Shown one piece after another: positions 28,217 to 37,355 of a DNA stretch of 64,000 nt. Origin of the DNA: Bacteroides intestinalis (GTDB lineage Bacteria; Bacteroidota; Bacteroidia; Bacteroidales; Bacteroidaceae); NCBI RefSeq assembly GCF_902364365.1, contig NZ_CABJDN010000004.1, forward strand, positions 142,705 to 206,704, in the 5' to 3' direction. The translations under genes were made by a program, and so were the position numbers. The notes under the pieces were generated by a model. It was given only the letters and a program-made list of their open reading frames with translations. It was not told the DNA's origin and made no database searches. Position 1 is the first letter of the stretch, and each line of letters opens with the position of its first letter.

Positions 28217-30964
28217 TTATAATTTACTTGTTCTGCCTATCTCTGTAATTTTATTGCCTGGTAGGGTAAACCAAAACGTGGAACCTGCTCCGAGTTGTGA
28301 ATCCGCCCCGATTTTTCCACCAAACCGTTCTATTATACTTTTGCAAATAGAGAGTCCCAATCCCGTTCCTTGCTTGAAAGAATCCAACTTTACGAAACGG
28401 TCAAAAATGGACTGTACTTTCTCGGAGGGCATTCCTTCGCCGGTATCCGTAAGATAGAAATACCAGTTTCCATTGTCCTGCTGCCGGTAGCCGAACAGGA
28501 TGCTGCCCCGATGAGTGAATTTTATGGCATTGGTCATGAAGTTATTCATCACTTGCATGAACCTGTTAGGATCAATATTCAGCATTAGCTGGGGAGTGGA
28601 TTCTGCAAAAACGATTTCAACTTCAGACTGCTTCATGCGCCAGCGGGTCGTCTTTTCCAACTCCGAGAACAAAGCATGCACATCCACATCCTTGTATGTG
28701 AACTCCATTGTGTCGGCTTCTATTTTAGATAAATCCAGAATGTCATTAATCAATTGGAGCAATAACTCCGTATTGCTCTGGATGATTTCCGAATATTCGG
28801 CTTGCTCAGAAGAGTCTTCCGTAGTGGCCAACAGACTGGAAAAACCAACAATTGAATTTAATGGAGTGCGAATTTCATGGCTCATATTCGCTAGGAATAC
28901 ATCTTTCAACCTATTTGCTTCTTCCGCTGACTTCTTGGCTTGAAGAAGCGTGTCTTCCAGTTCCTTTTGTACACTGATATCTTTATTTGCACCCACTAAC
29001 ACCGCTGGTTTCCCTTCAGCATCATATCTTAAAACTGTTGAATGAGCACATAGCCAGATGGGAGTTTCCAATGTCCGGTAAAAACTTTTGTATAAAGAAA
29101 ACTCCTTGTGCAAAGAAGGCATATCTCCATGTGCGAATTTAGAAACACTCTCGCGGATATTCTCTCTCATTTCCGGAGAAATCAAATCAAAGAAATCCTT
29201 TGACTTGCATTGATTGCCCGCAGGCAAGATTTCAGGAATGCTATTGATGCTATCGTAAAAAATAGTGTCTTCCTTTATATCATAGGTCCATAGACTCATC
29301 TGCGCTACTTCCATGACAGTTTGTAATCGTTTATTCAGTTCGTTCAATTCCTCAATATTTTGTTGTTGTTCCGTCATATCCCATGCTGTAATTAATAACC
29401 ATTTCTTCCCATTGGGATGCAAAACTGTGCGTTTATTCACATAAAGGTAGAGGGTACTTCTATCTTGTTTTTCAAATCTGCACAAGCCGATAAACTGACC
29501 TTTACCCCGAAGGATCTCCTGATCATTCAGATTCATTCTCCTTGTCATTTCATTGGACGCTAACGCCACATCCATATTTTCCATAACTTCTTCTCTTGTA
29601 AGTCCGAATATGTTTTCTGCTTCCTTGTTCCAATAGAGAAACTTTAGTTCGTCTTGTATATCCCGCACGGCAACTGCCACAGAGAGATTGCTAAACAGAT
29701 TCTCTAGGAAAGTCTTATTATCTTTCAATATCTGAAGCTTGCGCTCACGAGAACGCTGTTTGAGGGCATAAGCTCGTCCCCGCATAACAATGATTACTAT
29801 AACCAAGGACAATATGACCATCAGCGTGACAATCGTCCATTTATACTTTTCCCAAAAACTTGGAGGAGCTTGCACGTAAACTGCTTCTGAAGGGAACAAC
29901 TTCACTGGGATATTGTAATGGGAAAGATGTGCATAGTTTAATATTGTCGAAGGAGTTCCCCCTGTCATGACAGGCATCTCATGGGGGCACTCGCCTTTTA
30001 ATATGCGATAAAGCATGTCAATGCAGTTTTTTGCCAAAGATTTCACATTGATATAGTGCCCTCCTGCAAAACTTCCACTTTCCAGATTCAGATCGGCTAA
30101 GGTAAATACCGGAGATTTAGAAAAGGCGGAAATAATTGTTTGTATATTGTCATCCAGATAAGTATCAATGCTATTGCGCATGGGAACAAACCAAGAGAAA
30201 TAAATCAGCCCTGTACGGGAGTCTTCTATCGAAAGGGTATCCAGAAGATCTTGTGTGTTCAACTGGGGACTGGTCAATTCCTGAAGTTTTATTTCAGGAA
30301 AATAGAAATCCAACGTGTCTTTCAATTCGATACGGGTGAACAAACTAATGTAACGTTGATCGGAAATAAAGGTTATCCGATCCATATCCGGCATTAAGCT
30401 TTTCATCAACGTCACCGTTTCTTTAATAAATACCGGCTGCGTCAGCGCAACGGCATTATAAGAACTTATCACTTCACCGGTAGGCCTTAATCTTGATTTC
30501 AACCTCGTTTCATCCTTGTCCAGCATCACACTGATATCAGGAGCCATGCGGTCACGTGCCATGCTGATAATGGTCGGCACATCTTGCCATACATCCTCAA
30601 ACAAAGGCTTGCATAGCAGCCATCCCGGATCACCGATAAATAGCAAAGCCAAGGGTTTCCGCTTCTGTTCGTATTTCGTCCGCAAATAACGAAGCTTTGC
30701 ATTCGCCTCTTCCAATGATTGTAAGGAAGCCACAGCCAAGGCTTCCTCATGGACTGACAGGCTCAATCCCAAATCCTCCTTCATAACCTTGACATGGCTT
30801 GATGTGAACTCGTCACGAACTGCTTCAAAAAGCAGACGTGTTTTGACTTCATTAAAATTAATGGAATTCAAGACCAATATATAATCTGTATCTTTTTTAT
30901 CTTGCGCATGCAAACCTCCTACCATTCCTACCCATAACAAAAGAATATACAGTACTTTTCTCAT
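28217..30964 (-). CDS. Sensor histidine kinase with periplasmic-binding-protein-like sensor and PAS domains
   Basis: 915 residues. Signal peptide ~1-20. A ~345-residue periplasmic region starting YILVLNSINFNEVKTRLLFEAVRDEF resembles ABC-type periplasmic-binding folds with alternating strands and helices (LALLFIGDPGW, DRITFISDQRYISLF, GLIYFSWF). Membrane segment ~371-392. Two PAS regions (~415-525 and ~540-665), HisKA FLANMSHEIRTPLNSIVGF (~691) and ATPase GTGLGLSICKSI (~866). No receiver domain. It is the first gene of three tandem kinases read leftward, 3 bp before the second. Confidence 0.88.
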   Translation of the reverse strand: MRKVLYILLLWVGMVGGLHAQDKKDTDYILVLNSINFNEVKTRLLFEAVRDEFTSSHVKVMKEDLGLSLSVHEEALAVASLQSLEEANAKLRYLRTKYEQKRKPLALLFIGDPGWLLCKPLFEDVWQDVPTIISMARDRMAPDISVMLDKDETRLKSRLRPTGEVISSYNAVALTQPVFIKETVTLMKSLMPDMDRITFISDQRYISLFTRIELKDTLDFYFPEIKLQELTSPQLNTQDLLDTLSIEDSRTGLIYFSWFVPMRNSIDTYLDDNIQTIISAFSKSPVFTLADLNLESGSFAGGHYINVKSLAKNCIDMLYRILKGECPHEMPVMTGGTPSTILNYAHLSHYNIPVKLFPSEAVYVQAPPSFWEKYKWTIVTLMVILSLVIVIIVMRGRAYALKQRSRERKLQILKDNKTFLENLFSNLSVAVAVRDIQDELKFLYWNKEAENIFGLTREEVMENMDVALASNEMTRRMNLNDQEILRGKGQFIGLCRFEKQDRSTLYLYVNKRTVLHPNGKKWLLITAWDMTEQQQNIEELNELNKRLQTVMEVAQMSLWTYDIKEDTIFYDSINSIPEILPAGNQCKSKDFFDLISPEMRENIRESVSKFAHGDMPSLHKEFSLYKSFYRTLETPIWLCAHSTVLRYDAEGKPAVLVGANKDISVQKELEDTLLQAKKSAEEANRLKDVFLANMSHEIRTPLNSIVGFSSLLATTEDSSEQAEYSEIIQSNTELLLQLINDILDLSKIEADTMEFTYKDVDVHALFSELEKTTRWRMKQSEVEIVFAESTPQLMLNIDPNRFMQVMNNFMTNAIKFTHRGSILFGYRQQDNGNWYFYLTDTGEGMPSEKVQSIFDRFVKLDSFKQGTGLGLSICKSIIERFGGKIGADSQLGAGSTFWFTLPGNKITEIGRTSKL

Positions 30965-31781
30965 ATTTATTACCGTTGTTTGTTGGATACCATCTCTATC
31001 TAAAAAAATACATCTACATTTTCCGCCATCCTCTTAAGGCTTCATTTCTATGTCTCTTTGTCCTAAGATTTAGCGTCAGATATAGTTTTAACAAAATTAG
31101 CGTTTTGTTAATTGGGTGGTTATACCAATTCAGGTAAATAATATACCTATCTGGGGTAACTTGCCATATTTAACCCGTTGGCGGGATTGGAAACTGGTCA
31201 GGGCTTGACCAACAACGTCTCAAATAAGGCTCAAACCCGTATTTGCTCCGTTTCATTCCCGTATAAGGGTACCTCTAACCGGGTTTATAACGGAGAAGAT
31301 ACGGCGCAAATGCGGTTCGGGTCGGAGCCGGGTAAGGACAGAACCGCGCCTTGAGCTCTTTCTTGCTTATCCGAACGTTTTACGAAATCGGATGCCAAAC
31401 GGCGTAGCTGTGAACTTTGCAAAGTATATTTAAGGAAAAAAACAGAAATCGATACGTGCCGTAAAAGGTGAGGAAACTGTTTTGAAGTTTTTGACAAAGG
31501 CTTGATTGAAAACACAGCGTGAGCCATGCCGGAGGCCAATATTTTAAAAGGTATTATTTTTTACAAGAGGAAAGAACTTGTTTTTCTCTTTGTTCGGAGG
31601 ACCATTATTATGAAAGGTCAGATGCCTTAATTTTATCAAAGAAAGTAGGGAATAGGTACGTCTTTTACCTTAATATATACGTGGATAAGAGAAAATAGTC
31701 ACTTTTCATAACAACTAATACTCTCTTTTGTGCTTTCTTTACATATAACTAACATGTATTGGAGACTATTTATATACTGTT
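30965..31781. other. 817 bp gene-free gap with a GC-richer structured core
   Basis: Lies between the divergent kinase operon and the LruC lipoprotein gene. 31140-31540 is richer in G/C than its flanks and contains a foldable stretch: CCGTAT...CTCCGTT (31237-31252) pairs with AACGGAG...ATACGG (31289-31304) across matching 3 nt internal loops, with a nested CCC/GGG hairpin. A minus-strand ORF (31285-31539, 84 codons) crosses it, but has no ribosome-binding context or recognisable domain. It may be a structured RNA or a relic of a repeat element. The A/T-rich flanks should hold the two promoters; no exact TAnnTTTG was seen. Confidence 0.45.
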
Positions 31782-33860
31782 ATGAAAAAGTTAAACTTAA
31801 TATGCTTGTTTCTGGGATTCGTCGGATTGTTTTTTGCATCCTGTTTACAAGAAAAGGATGTATACAATCCGGATAGAGATGATCAGGACGAAAACAAAGT
31901 AGGCTTGATTACAGATTTCTCTCTAAAAACGGATAAGACATCTGTAACTATCCATGCGACAACCATCGACGGGAGAGCCGCAGAAGGTGTGAAATATGGT
32001 ATTTATACCAGTAATCCGTATTTGAATGAAGACGGGAGGTTGGAAAATCCGGCATTTGTAGGTTATACAAATGGAGATGGAAAACTGGAAGCCAAAGTCG
32101 TGGTAGCCAATAATGTTACTCAACTCTATATCATTCCCCTCTCTGCCGGTTATGCTGTCGGAGGCACAGAAGGGCTTCAAGGCTATGCTGTCCGGAATTC
32201 TGTCACAGCCGATTTTGCTCCGGTACCTTTTCCTATGGCTACCCGAAGCCGGGCTGCCGAGGATGAAGAATATGTGATAACAAGAAACATCAGCAATAAC
32301 TTTCAGGAATTGTGCGTGCTTTATCAAAACCAAGAAGTAAGTGCCCAAGGGATTCCTATTCCTGCGGAAAATGGAGGGTCCGGTTTGGTATCCGCAACTA
32401 CTCTTTCTGAGAGCTTTATCCATCAAGTCGATGGCCTATATCCTGAAAGGCAGAATGTAAGTGACGCCGATTTTTCCAAAAATTCAGATTTAAGAGTAGT
32501 AGGCAAGAATGGTGCGGAAGTGTGGGTCACTTATATCGGTGATGGTGGTTTCAATGTGAAAAACGGTACTGTATACAATTCATTGATGTATTATAACTAT
32601 ACGGACAGTGAACTGTCATCCATGGATCACCTGACTCCAGCCACGCTGCACATGACCATGCTAATACCCAATACCAACCAAAGACAATGTCCGGCAGGAT
32701 TAAAGGTGCAACTGCTGTACTGGGATGGAAACCAGTACAGTAAGACCTTTCCGGAAGGTACCCGTATCGGCTTTGCAGTGGCTCGCGAAGGCTATAAAGG
32801 AAACGGAAACCCTGTAACAGATGGATCAGCATATGGCTTTAAGAGAGTAAGTGGCTCGAACTTGTATCCTCAATTGAACGGTGATGTAAAAGGTAACTAT
32901 TATTCGACTCCCCAGTTGAATCAAGTAGGGAAATCACAAGCAGTCACACGCTGGATTGACGATTTTGAATGTTGCGTTACGGGTATTGACATTCGTCCGA
33001 TTGGAGACAAGGATTCAGATTATGATTTTAACGATGTCCTGTTTGCCGTATCTTCCAGCCCGATACCTGATGCAATCCGGCCGGGGGTTGTAATTGATCC
33101 GGTTGATGTTACTGTTGCGTCCGAGTCCATATACGGGACACTTGCTTACGAGGACCTATGGCCAAGCCAAGGTGACTATGACATGAATGATTTCGTTGTC
33201 AACTATACTTATACCTTTGGTAAGAATGAGGCAAATGAGATTGTAGGAGTCCGTCTGGAATTCGAACCGATAGCTAAAGGTGCGGCAGGTTCCACCCAAA
33301 TAGGCTTCGGAATTGAATTACCCTTAAATGAAAGTGATGTAAGCTCGGTGGAGGGGGCTACTTTAGAAAGAGATAACGAGAACGCTACATTTATCATATG
33401 GGAGAACGTGAGCAATATCGACAAATTCAGTGGTGCTTTTATCAACACCGAAAAGGGTAAGGGCTTCGTGTCAACCGACAAAAGGACGGTTGTCATTACC
33501 TTTAACTCTCCGGTGAACGACTTGTCTGTAATGAAATTCAATCCATTCATCTTTGTGGGTTCACGTTCTCATGAGATCCACTTGCCGGACTATAAGCCAA
33601 CTGCAAAGATGGATTTTAATTTATTACACACGGGGAAAGATTGCTCGGACCGTTCCACCGGCATCTACTACCGCATGGAAGATATGTACTCATGGGCTTT
33701 GGATTTTCCACGCGCCACAAAAGATTCTCCGGCATGGAGATACCCTAAGGAACGTTCTTCTATCATTAGTGCCTATCCGGGCTATGCCGACTGGATAGCC
33801 GATAAAAACAACACTTCATGGTACGAAGAAGAAAATAGCAATACGGAAGAAATATATTGA
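31782..33860 (+). CDS. LruC domain-containing lipoprotein
   Basis: 692 residues. Lipobox LFFASC with the acylated Cys near residue 21. Residues ~45-135 look like a carboxypeptidase-regulatory/Ig-like domain. The C-terminal half has the acidic signatures of LruC/DUF4842 proteins: DSDYDFNDVLFAVSSS (~418) and YEDLWPSQGDYDMNDFVVNY (~455), a possible Ca-binding pair. It is predicted to be on the outer-membrane surface. The frame ends at TGA 33858-33860, but a neighbouring frame continues in protein-like sequence for ~30 codons (see findings). Divergent from the kinase operon. Confidence 0.85.
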   Translation: MKKLNLICLFLGFVGLFFASCLQEKDVYNPDRDDQDENKVGLITDFSLKTDKTSVTIHATTIDGRAAEGVKYGIYTSNPYLNEDGRLENPAFVGYTNGDGKLEAKVVVANNVTQLYIIPLSAGYAVGGTEGLQGYAVRNSVTADFAPVPFPMATRSRAAEDEEYVITRNISNNFQELCVLYQNQEVSAQGIPIPAENGGSGLVSATTLSESFIHQVDGLYPERQNVSDADFSKNSDLRVVGKNGAEVWVTYIGDGGFNVKNGTVYNSLMYYNYTDSELSSMDHLTPATLHMTMLIPNTNQRQCPAGLKVQLLYWDGNQYSKTFPEGTRIGFAVAREGYKGNGNPVTDGSAYGFKRVSGSNLYPQLNGDVKGNYYSTPQLNQVGKSQAVTRWIDDFECCVTGIDIRPIGDKDSDYDFNDVLFAVSSSPIPDAIRPGVVIDPVDVTVASESIYGTLAYEDLWPSQGDYDMNDFVVNYTYTFGKNEANEIVGVRLEFEPIAKGAAGSTQIGFGIELPLNESDVSSVEGATLERDNENATFIIWENVSNIDKFSGAFINTEKGKGFVSTDKRTVVITFNSPVNDLSVMKFNPFIFVGSRSHEIHLPDYKPTAKMDFNLLHTGKDCSDRSTGIYYRMEDMYSWALDFPRATKDSPAWRYPKERSSIISAYPGYADWIADKNNTSWYEEENSNTEEIY

Positions 33861-33970
33861 TCCGCTTACGATTCCGGAGGGGGTGTACTCTGCTACCAAT
33901 TACAATGTAAATAGTATGAACTACGCCCCAATTGTGAATCTCTGAATGTCATCCCTTCCTTTATTAACGA

Positions 33971-34028
33971 ATTGAAGAGAGAAGCCCCACTGTCTTTTCC
34001 GTAAGCCTCCTCTCTTCAATCCCTTAAT
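33971..34028. terminator. Hairpin between convergent lruC-type gene and tyrA
   Basis: Stem ATTGAAGAGAG (33971-33981) with CTCTCTTCAAT (34010-34020), perfect over 11 bp, with a 28 nt loop that has secondary pairing. It could terminate both converging genes. Confidence 0.6.
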
Positions 34029-34037
34029 CTCACCTAT

Positions 34038-34811
34038 CTATTTTATCTTTTCCCTAATCTTCGTCAGATACTGCTTCATCCCTTCCGCATCCTTCGTACT
34101 GATAATTTCCAGTAAATTCTTCAGCTCCAGACGAATATTTTCCACTTGCGAGGGAGTGCGCGGATTAAAGAGAATTTCCTGAAGCAAGTAATCATCCTCA
34201 CTCAGCAAACCCTTGGCAATAGCCATGTGTTTCTTGAATGTAGTGCCCGGAGCCTCCTGATGCTTCATCACCGCTGCAAAAACAAACGTAGAGACAAAAG
34301 GAATAGACAGAGAATAAGCTACCGTCTCATCATGCTCGTCGAAAGTATATTCGAAGATATTCAGGCGGAGCGTCTGGTAAAGGTCCTTGAAGAAAATTTT
34401 GCCCAGGTGGTCACCTTCACTGATGATGATAGCATTTTCGCTGCTCAGATTGCTGAGGCTGGCAAACGTAGGGCCAAACATCGGATGCGACGATACATAA
34501 CGGAAACCACTTTCCTCATAGAATTTCTTCAATCCCGTCTTCACCGAGGCGATATCACTGATGATACAATCCTTGGGCAGCACAGGCAGCACCTTGCGGA
34601 ATGCGTCCAGCGTATATCTCACCGTGGCGGCATTGATTACCAACTCCGGTTCGAAGTCCTTTATCTCTTCCAACGTGGTGAAACGATACGTGTTGTAGAC
34701 AAAACGTAACTGGTGCGGATTCACGTCGAACACTGCCGTTTCATGTTGGAAACTTAAAATATCTGTAAAGAAAGAGCCCATCTTGCCGGCTCCGAGTATT
34801 AAAATACGCAT
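34038..34811 (-). CDS. tyrA: Prephenate dehydrogenase
   Basis: 257 residues. It oxidatively decarboxylates prephenate to 4-hydroxyphenylpyruvate for tyrosine. N-terminal Rossmann motif ILGAGKMGSFF (~5-15), catalytic-region SSHPMFGPTFASL (~105), and helical dimerisation C-terminus. No fused chorismate mutase or ACT domain; the mutase is fused to the DAHP synthase instead. Last gene of the pheA-aminotransferase-aroF-tyrA operon, so under the same leader attenuator unless the gap hairpin intervenes. Confidence 0.92.
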   Translation of the reverse strand: MRILILGAGKMGSFFTDILSFQHETAVFDVNPHQLRFVYNTYRFTTLEEIKDFEPELVINAATVRYTLDAFRKVLPVLPKDCIISDIASVKTGLKKFYEESGFRYVSSHPMFGPTFASLSNLSSENAIIISEGDHLGKIFFKDLYQTLRLNIFEYTFDEHDETVAYSLSIPFVSTFVFAAVMKHQEAPGTTFKKHMAIAKGLLSEDDYLLQEILFNPRTPSQVENIRLELKNLLEIISTKDAEGMKQYLTKIREKIK

Positions 34812-34830
34812 AAATTTAGTGTTTAGGTAT

Positions 34831-34894
34831 TAATGATTAGTGATAAGTGAAAGATAGCGTAGCCATTAATCACTTATCACCAGTCGCTAATCAC
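34831..34894 (-). repeat. Intercistronic hairpin between aroF/CM and tyrA
   Basis: GTGATAAGTGA (34840-34850) pairs perfectly with TCACTTATCAC (34870-34880); TGATTAG before it can also pair with CTAATCA after it, with a bulge. It lies in the 79 bp gap inside the operon. The GTGATAA words recur in other operon-internal gaps of this window. Confidence 0.65.
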
Positions 34895-35958
34895 TTGTTT
34901 ATAATTTCCATTTGTTGCCTCACACTCTCCTCGTGTATCAGCTCGAATACCTTCTTGATAAATTCCGAATCCACGCCCAGAAGCACACCTTGTGAGCCGC
35001 GTTTGTCCAGAATTTCATTGTAACGTCCCGTTTGCAGAATCGTCATATCGTGCTCTTTCTTGAACGTACCGATTTCACGTGCCACACGCATACGCTTGGC
35101 AAGTTCCTGCATCAGGTTGTTGTCGCACTCATCAATCTGCTTGCGCAGTTCGCTGAGGTTTTCCGTGGTCTGTGTTTCTTTACGGATGACGAGCAGGTTC
35201 AGGATGTAATCCAGTACGTCCGGAGTCACTTGCTGCGAAGCATCGCTCCATGCACAGTCGGGGTTGCAGTGGCTTTCGATAATCAGACCGTTGAAACCGA
35301 GGTCCATAGCCTGCTGGCATAGCGGTGCGATGAGTTCGCGCTTACCGCCGATGTGGCTGGGATCGCAGATGATCGGCAGGTTCGGGATGCGACGACGCAA
35401 CTCGATGGGGATATGCCATTGCGGCAGATTGCGGTACAACTTCTTGTCGTAACTGCTGAAACCGCGGTGGATGGCTGCCAGACGTTTCAGACCGGCATTG
35501 TTGATACGTTCCAGGGCACCGATCCAAAGTTCCAGATCCGGGTTTACCGGGTTCTTCACAAACACAGGAATATCCACACCCTTCAGTGCATCGGCAATTT
35601 CCTGCATGGCAAACGGGTTGGCAGTGGTGCGTGCACCAATCCAAAGGATATCGATACCTGCTTTCAGACACTCGTATACATGCTTCGAAGTGGCTACTTC
35701 GGTAGAAACGTACATTCCGGTTTCTTTCTTCACCTCTTTCAGCCATGCCAGACCGTCTACGCCTACACCTTCGAAACCACCCGGTTTGGTACGCGGTTTC
35801 CAGATTCCGGCACGGAATATCTTCATTCCCTTTTCGGCCAGTTGTTTGGCGGTGCACATTACTTGTTCTTCTGTCTCGGCGCTGCAAGGACCTGCAATTA
35901 CCATGGGACGTTTGTCCTCAATACCCGGCAGCAAAATCGATTCTAATTCAAGTTCCAT
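34891..35958 (-). CDS. aroF: Bifunctional DAHP synthase / chorismate mutase
   Basis: 355 residues. Residues ~1-255 are a type I-beta, KdsA-like DAHP synthase: VIAGPCSAET (~20), FRAGIWKPRTKPGGFEG (~50), IGARTTANPFAMQ, ICDPSHIGGKRE (~196) and ESHCNPDCAWSDASQQV (~230). Residues ~265-350 form an AroQ-type chorismate mutase: LSELRKQIDECDNNLMQELA, MRVAREIGTFKKEH. One protein thus makes the first shikimate-pathway metabolite and converts chorismate to prephenate, a layout known to allow feedback control by prephenate. It sits between the aminotransferase and tyrA genes. Confidence 0.93.
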   Translation of the reverse strand: MELELESILLPGIEDKRPMVIAGPCSAETEEQVMCTAKQLAEKGMKIFRAGIWKPRTKPGGFEGVGVDGLAWLKEVKKETGMYVSTEVATSKHVYECLKAGIDILWIGARTTANPFAMQEIADALKGVDIPVFVKNPVNPDLELWIGALERINNAGLKRLAAIHRGFSSYDKKLYRNLPQWHIPIELRRRIPNLPIICDPSHIGGKRELIAPLCQQAMDLGFNGLIIESHCNPDCAWSDASQQVTPDVLDYILNLLVIRKETQTTENLSELRKQIDECDNNLMQELAKRMRVAREIGTFKKEHDMTILQTGRYNEILDKRGSQGVLLGVDSEFIKKVFELIHEESVRQQMEIINK

Positions 35959-36072
35959 ATTCTTTTATTTTTGTTCAATTATATTTTTATTGTATAGATA
36001 TTTCTCAGTGTCTTCTGAACCCTCTGCAACGCCCGTCGATAAAGCCTTTCGAGCGTGTTAATAAATACAGGC

Positions 36073-36137
36073 CTCGTTTTTTAAAAACGTTGCCCTTATT
36101 CTTTAAAAACGTCGGGCACGTTTTTTAAAACGGTGAG
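36073..36137. repeat. Three tandem ~22 bp units with CGTTTTTTAAAAACG cores
   Basis: Units start at 36073, 36095 and 36117, each with the core TTTTTTAAAAACG or a one-base variant (T/A palindrome flanked by CG). Spacing is 22 bp. It lies in the 215 bp gap between the aminotransferase and aroF genes inside the aromatic operon. It has the same unit length as the array at 20146 but a different core sequence. Confidence 0.75.
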
Positions 36138-36173
36138 TGGCTTGTGTCACAGGAGTTCTTTTTTGTAAATATA

Positions 36174-37355
36174 TTACTTCATCTCCCTGATGCGCTTCAA
36201 TGCCTCTTCCAGTTTATGGTCTTTGCAGCAAAGCGAGATGCGGATATACCGCTTTCCGTTACTTCCGAAGATAAATCCCGGCGTGATGAACACGCGTGCG
36301 TTGTGCAACACCTTTTCGGTCAGTTCTTCCACGTCAGTGCAGGTATCGGGAATTTTTCCCCAGAGGAACATGCCCACCTGCTTTTCATCGTACGTACATC
36401 CCAGTGCATGCATGATTTCTCCTGCCAGATGGCGGCGGTTGCGGTAGTTCTTGTTGTTTCCGTCGTACCATTCCTGTTCGGCTTCCAAGGCGTTGGCGGC
36501 TGCCAGTTGCATGGCGCGGAACATACCGCTGTCGATGTTGCTCTTCACTTTCAAGATCCATTGCACAAAGTCGGCGTTGCTTGCCAGCATACCGATACGC
36601 CAGCCCGGCATATTGTGGCTCTTGCTCATGGAGTTGAACTCGATGCAGCACTCTTTGGCACCCGGCACACTGAGGATGCTGAGCGGGTGGTCGTTCAGGA
36701 TGAAGCTGTACGGGTTATCGTTTACAATCACGATGTCTTTGCGGCGTGCAAAGTCCACCAGTTTTGCATAAAGTTCCGGGGTGGCGTTGGCTCCGGTCGG
36801 CATGTTCGGATAGTTGGTCCACATCAGTTTTACGCGGCTCATGTCCATCTTTTCCAGTTCGTCGAAGTCGGGCATCCAGTCGTTTTCCTCTTTAAGATTG
36901 TAGTTGATGACTTCCGCTCCCAGTATCTTGCTCAATGAGGTATAAGTGGGGTAGCCCGGATTGGGAACCAATACCTGTTCGCCCGGATTGACGAAGGCCA
37001 GTGTGACGTGCAGAATACCTTCTTTCGAACCGATGAGCGGCTGTATCTCGGTATTAGGATTCAGCTCCACGCCATACCATTTCTTATACCAGGCGGCAAA
37101 GCTGCGACGAAGTTCGGGGATGCCGACATAAGGCATATAGCCGTGTCCGTCAGGATTTTGTGCTTCGCGGCACAGGGTTTGTATGGTTGCTTCCGAGGGA
37201 GGCATGTCGGGACTGCCGATTCCGAGGCTGATTACGTCTTTTCCTTCGGCATTCATTTGTGCCACCTCTTTCAACTTCTTGGAGAAGTAGTATTCGCTCA
37301 CGCTGGCCAACCGGTCGGCGGGCTTGATCTTAGATGTTTGATTTTCCGTCTGCAT
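36174..37355 (-). CDS. PLP-dependent aminotransferase, class I/II
   Basis: 393 residues, fold type I. PLP lysine in SMSKSHNMPGWRIGM (~245), plus GIGSPDMPPSE, YMPYVGIPELRRSFAAWY, WTNYPNMPTGA and NDNPYSFI. Its place between pheA and aroF, overlapping pheA by 26 bp, suggests it aminates phenylpyruvate and hydroxyphenylpyruvate to Phe and Tyr. Sequence alone does not exclude aspartate or another amino donor/acceptor pair. Confidence 0.9.
   Translation of the reverse strand: MQTENQTSKIKPADRLASVSEYYFSKKLKEVAQMNAEGKDVISLGIGSPDMPPSEATIQTLCREAQNPDGHGYMPYVGIPELRRSFAAWYKKWYGVELNPNTEIQPLIGSKEGILHVTLAFVNPGEQVLVPNPGYPTYTSLSKILGAEVINYNLKEENDWMPDFDELEKMDMSRVKLMWTNYPNMPTGANATPELYAKLVDFARRKDIVIVNDNPYSFILNDHPLSILSVPGAKECCIEFNSMSKSHNMPGWRIGMLASNADFVQWILKVKSNIDSGMFRAMQLAAANALEAEQEWYDGNNKNYRNRRHLAGEIMHALGCTYDEKQVGMFLWGKIPDTCTDVEELTEKVLHNARVFITPGFIFGSNGKRYIRISLCCKDHKLEEALKRIREMK

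Noticed and set aside
31285..31539. 84-codon minus-strand ORF in the gap before the LruC gene
   Set aside because: It runs through a strongly foldable stretch, shows no domain or signal peptide, and fits better as chance coding in a structured non-coding block.
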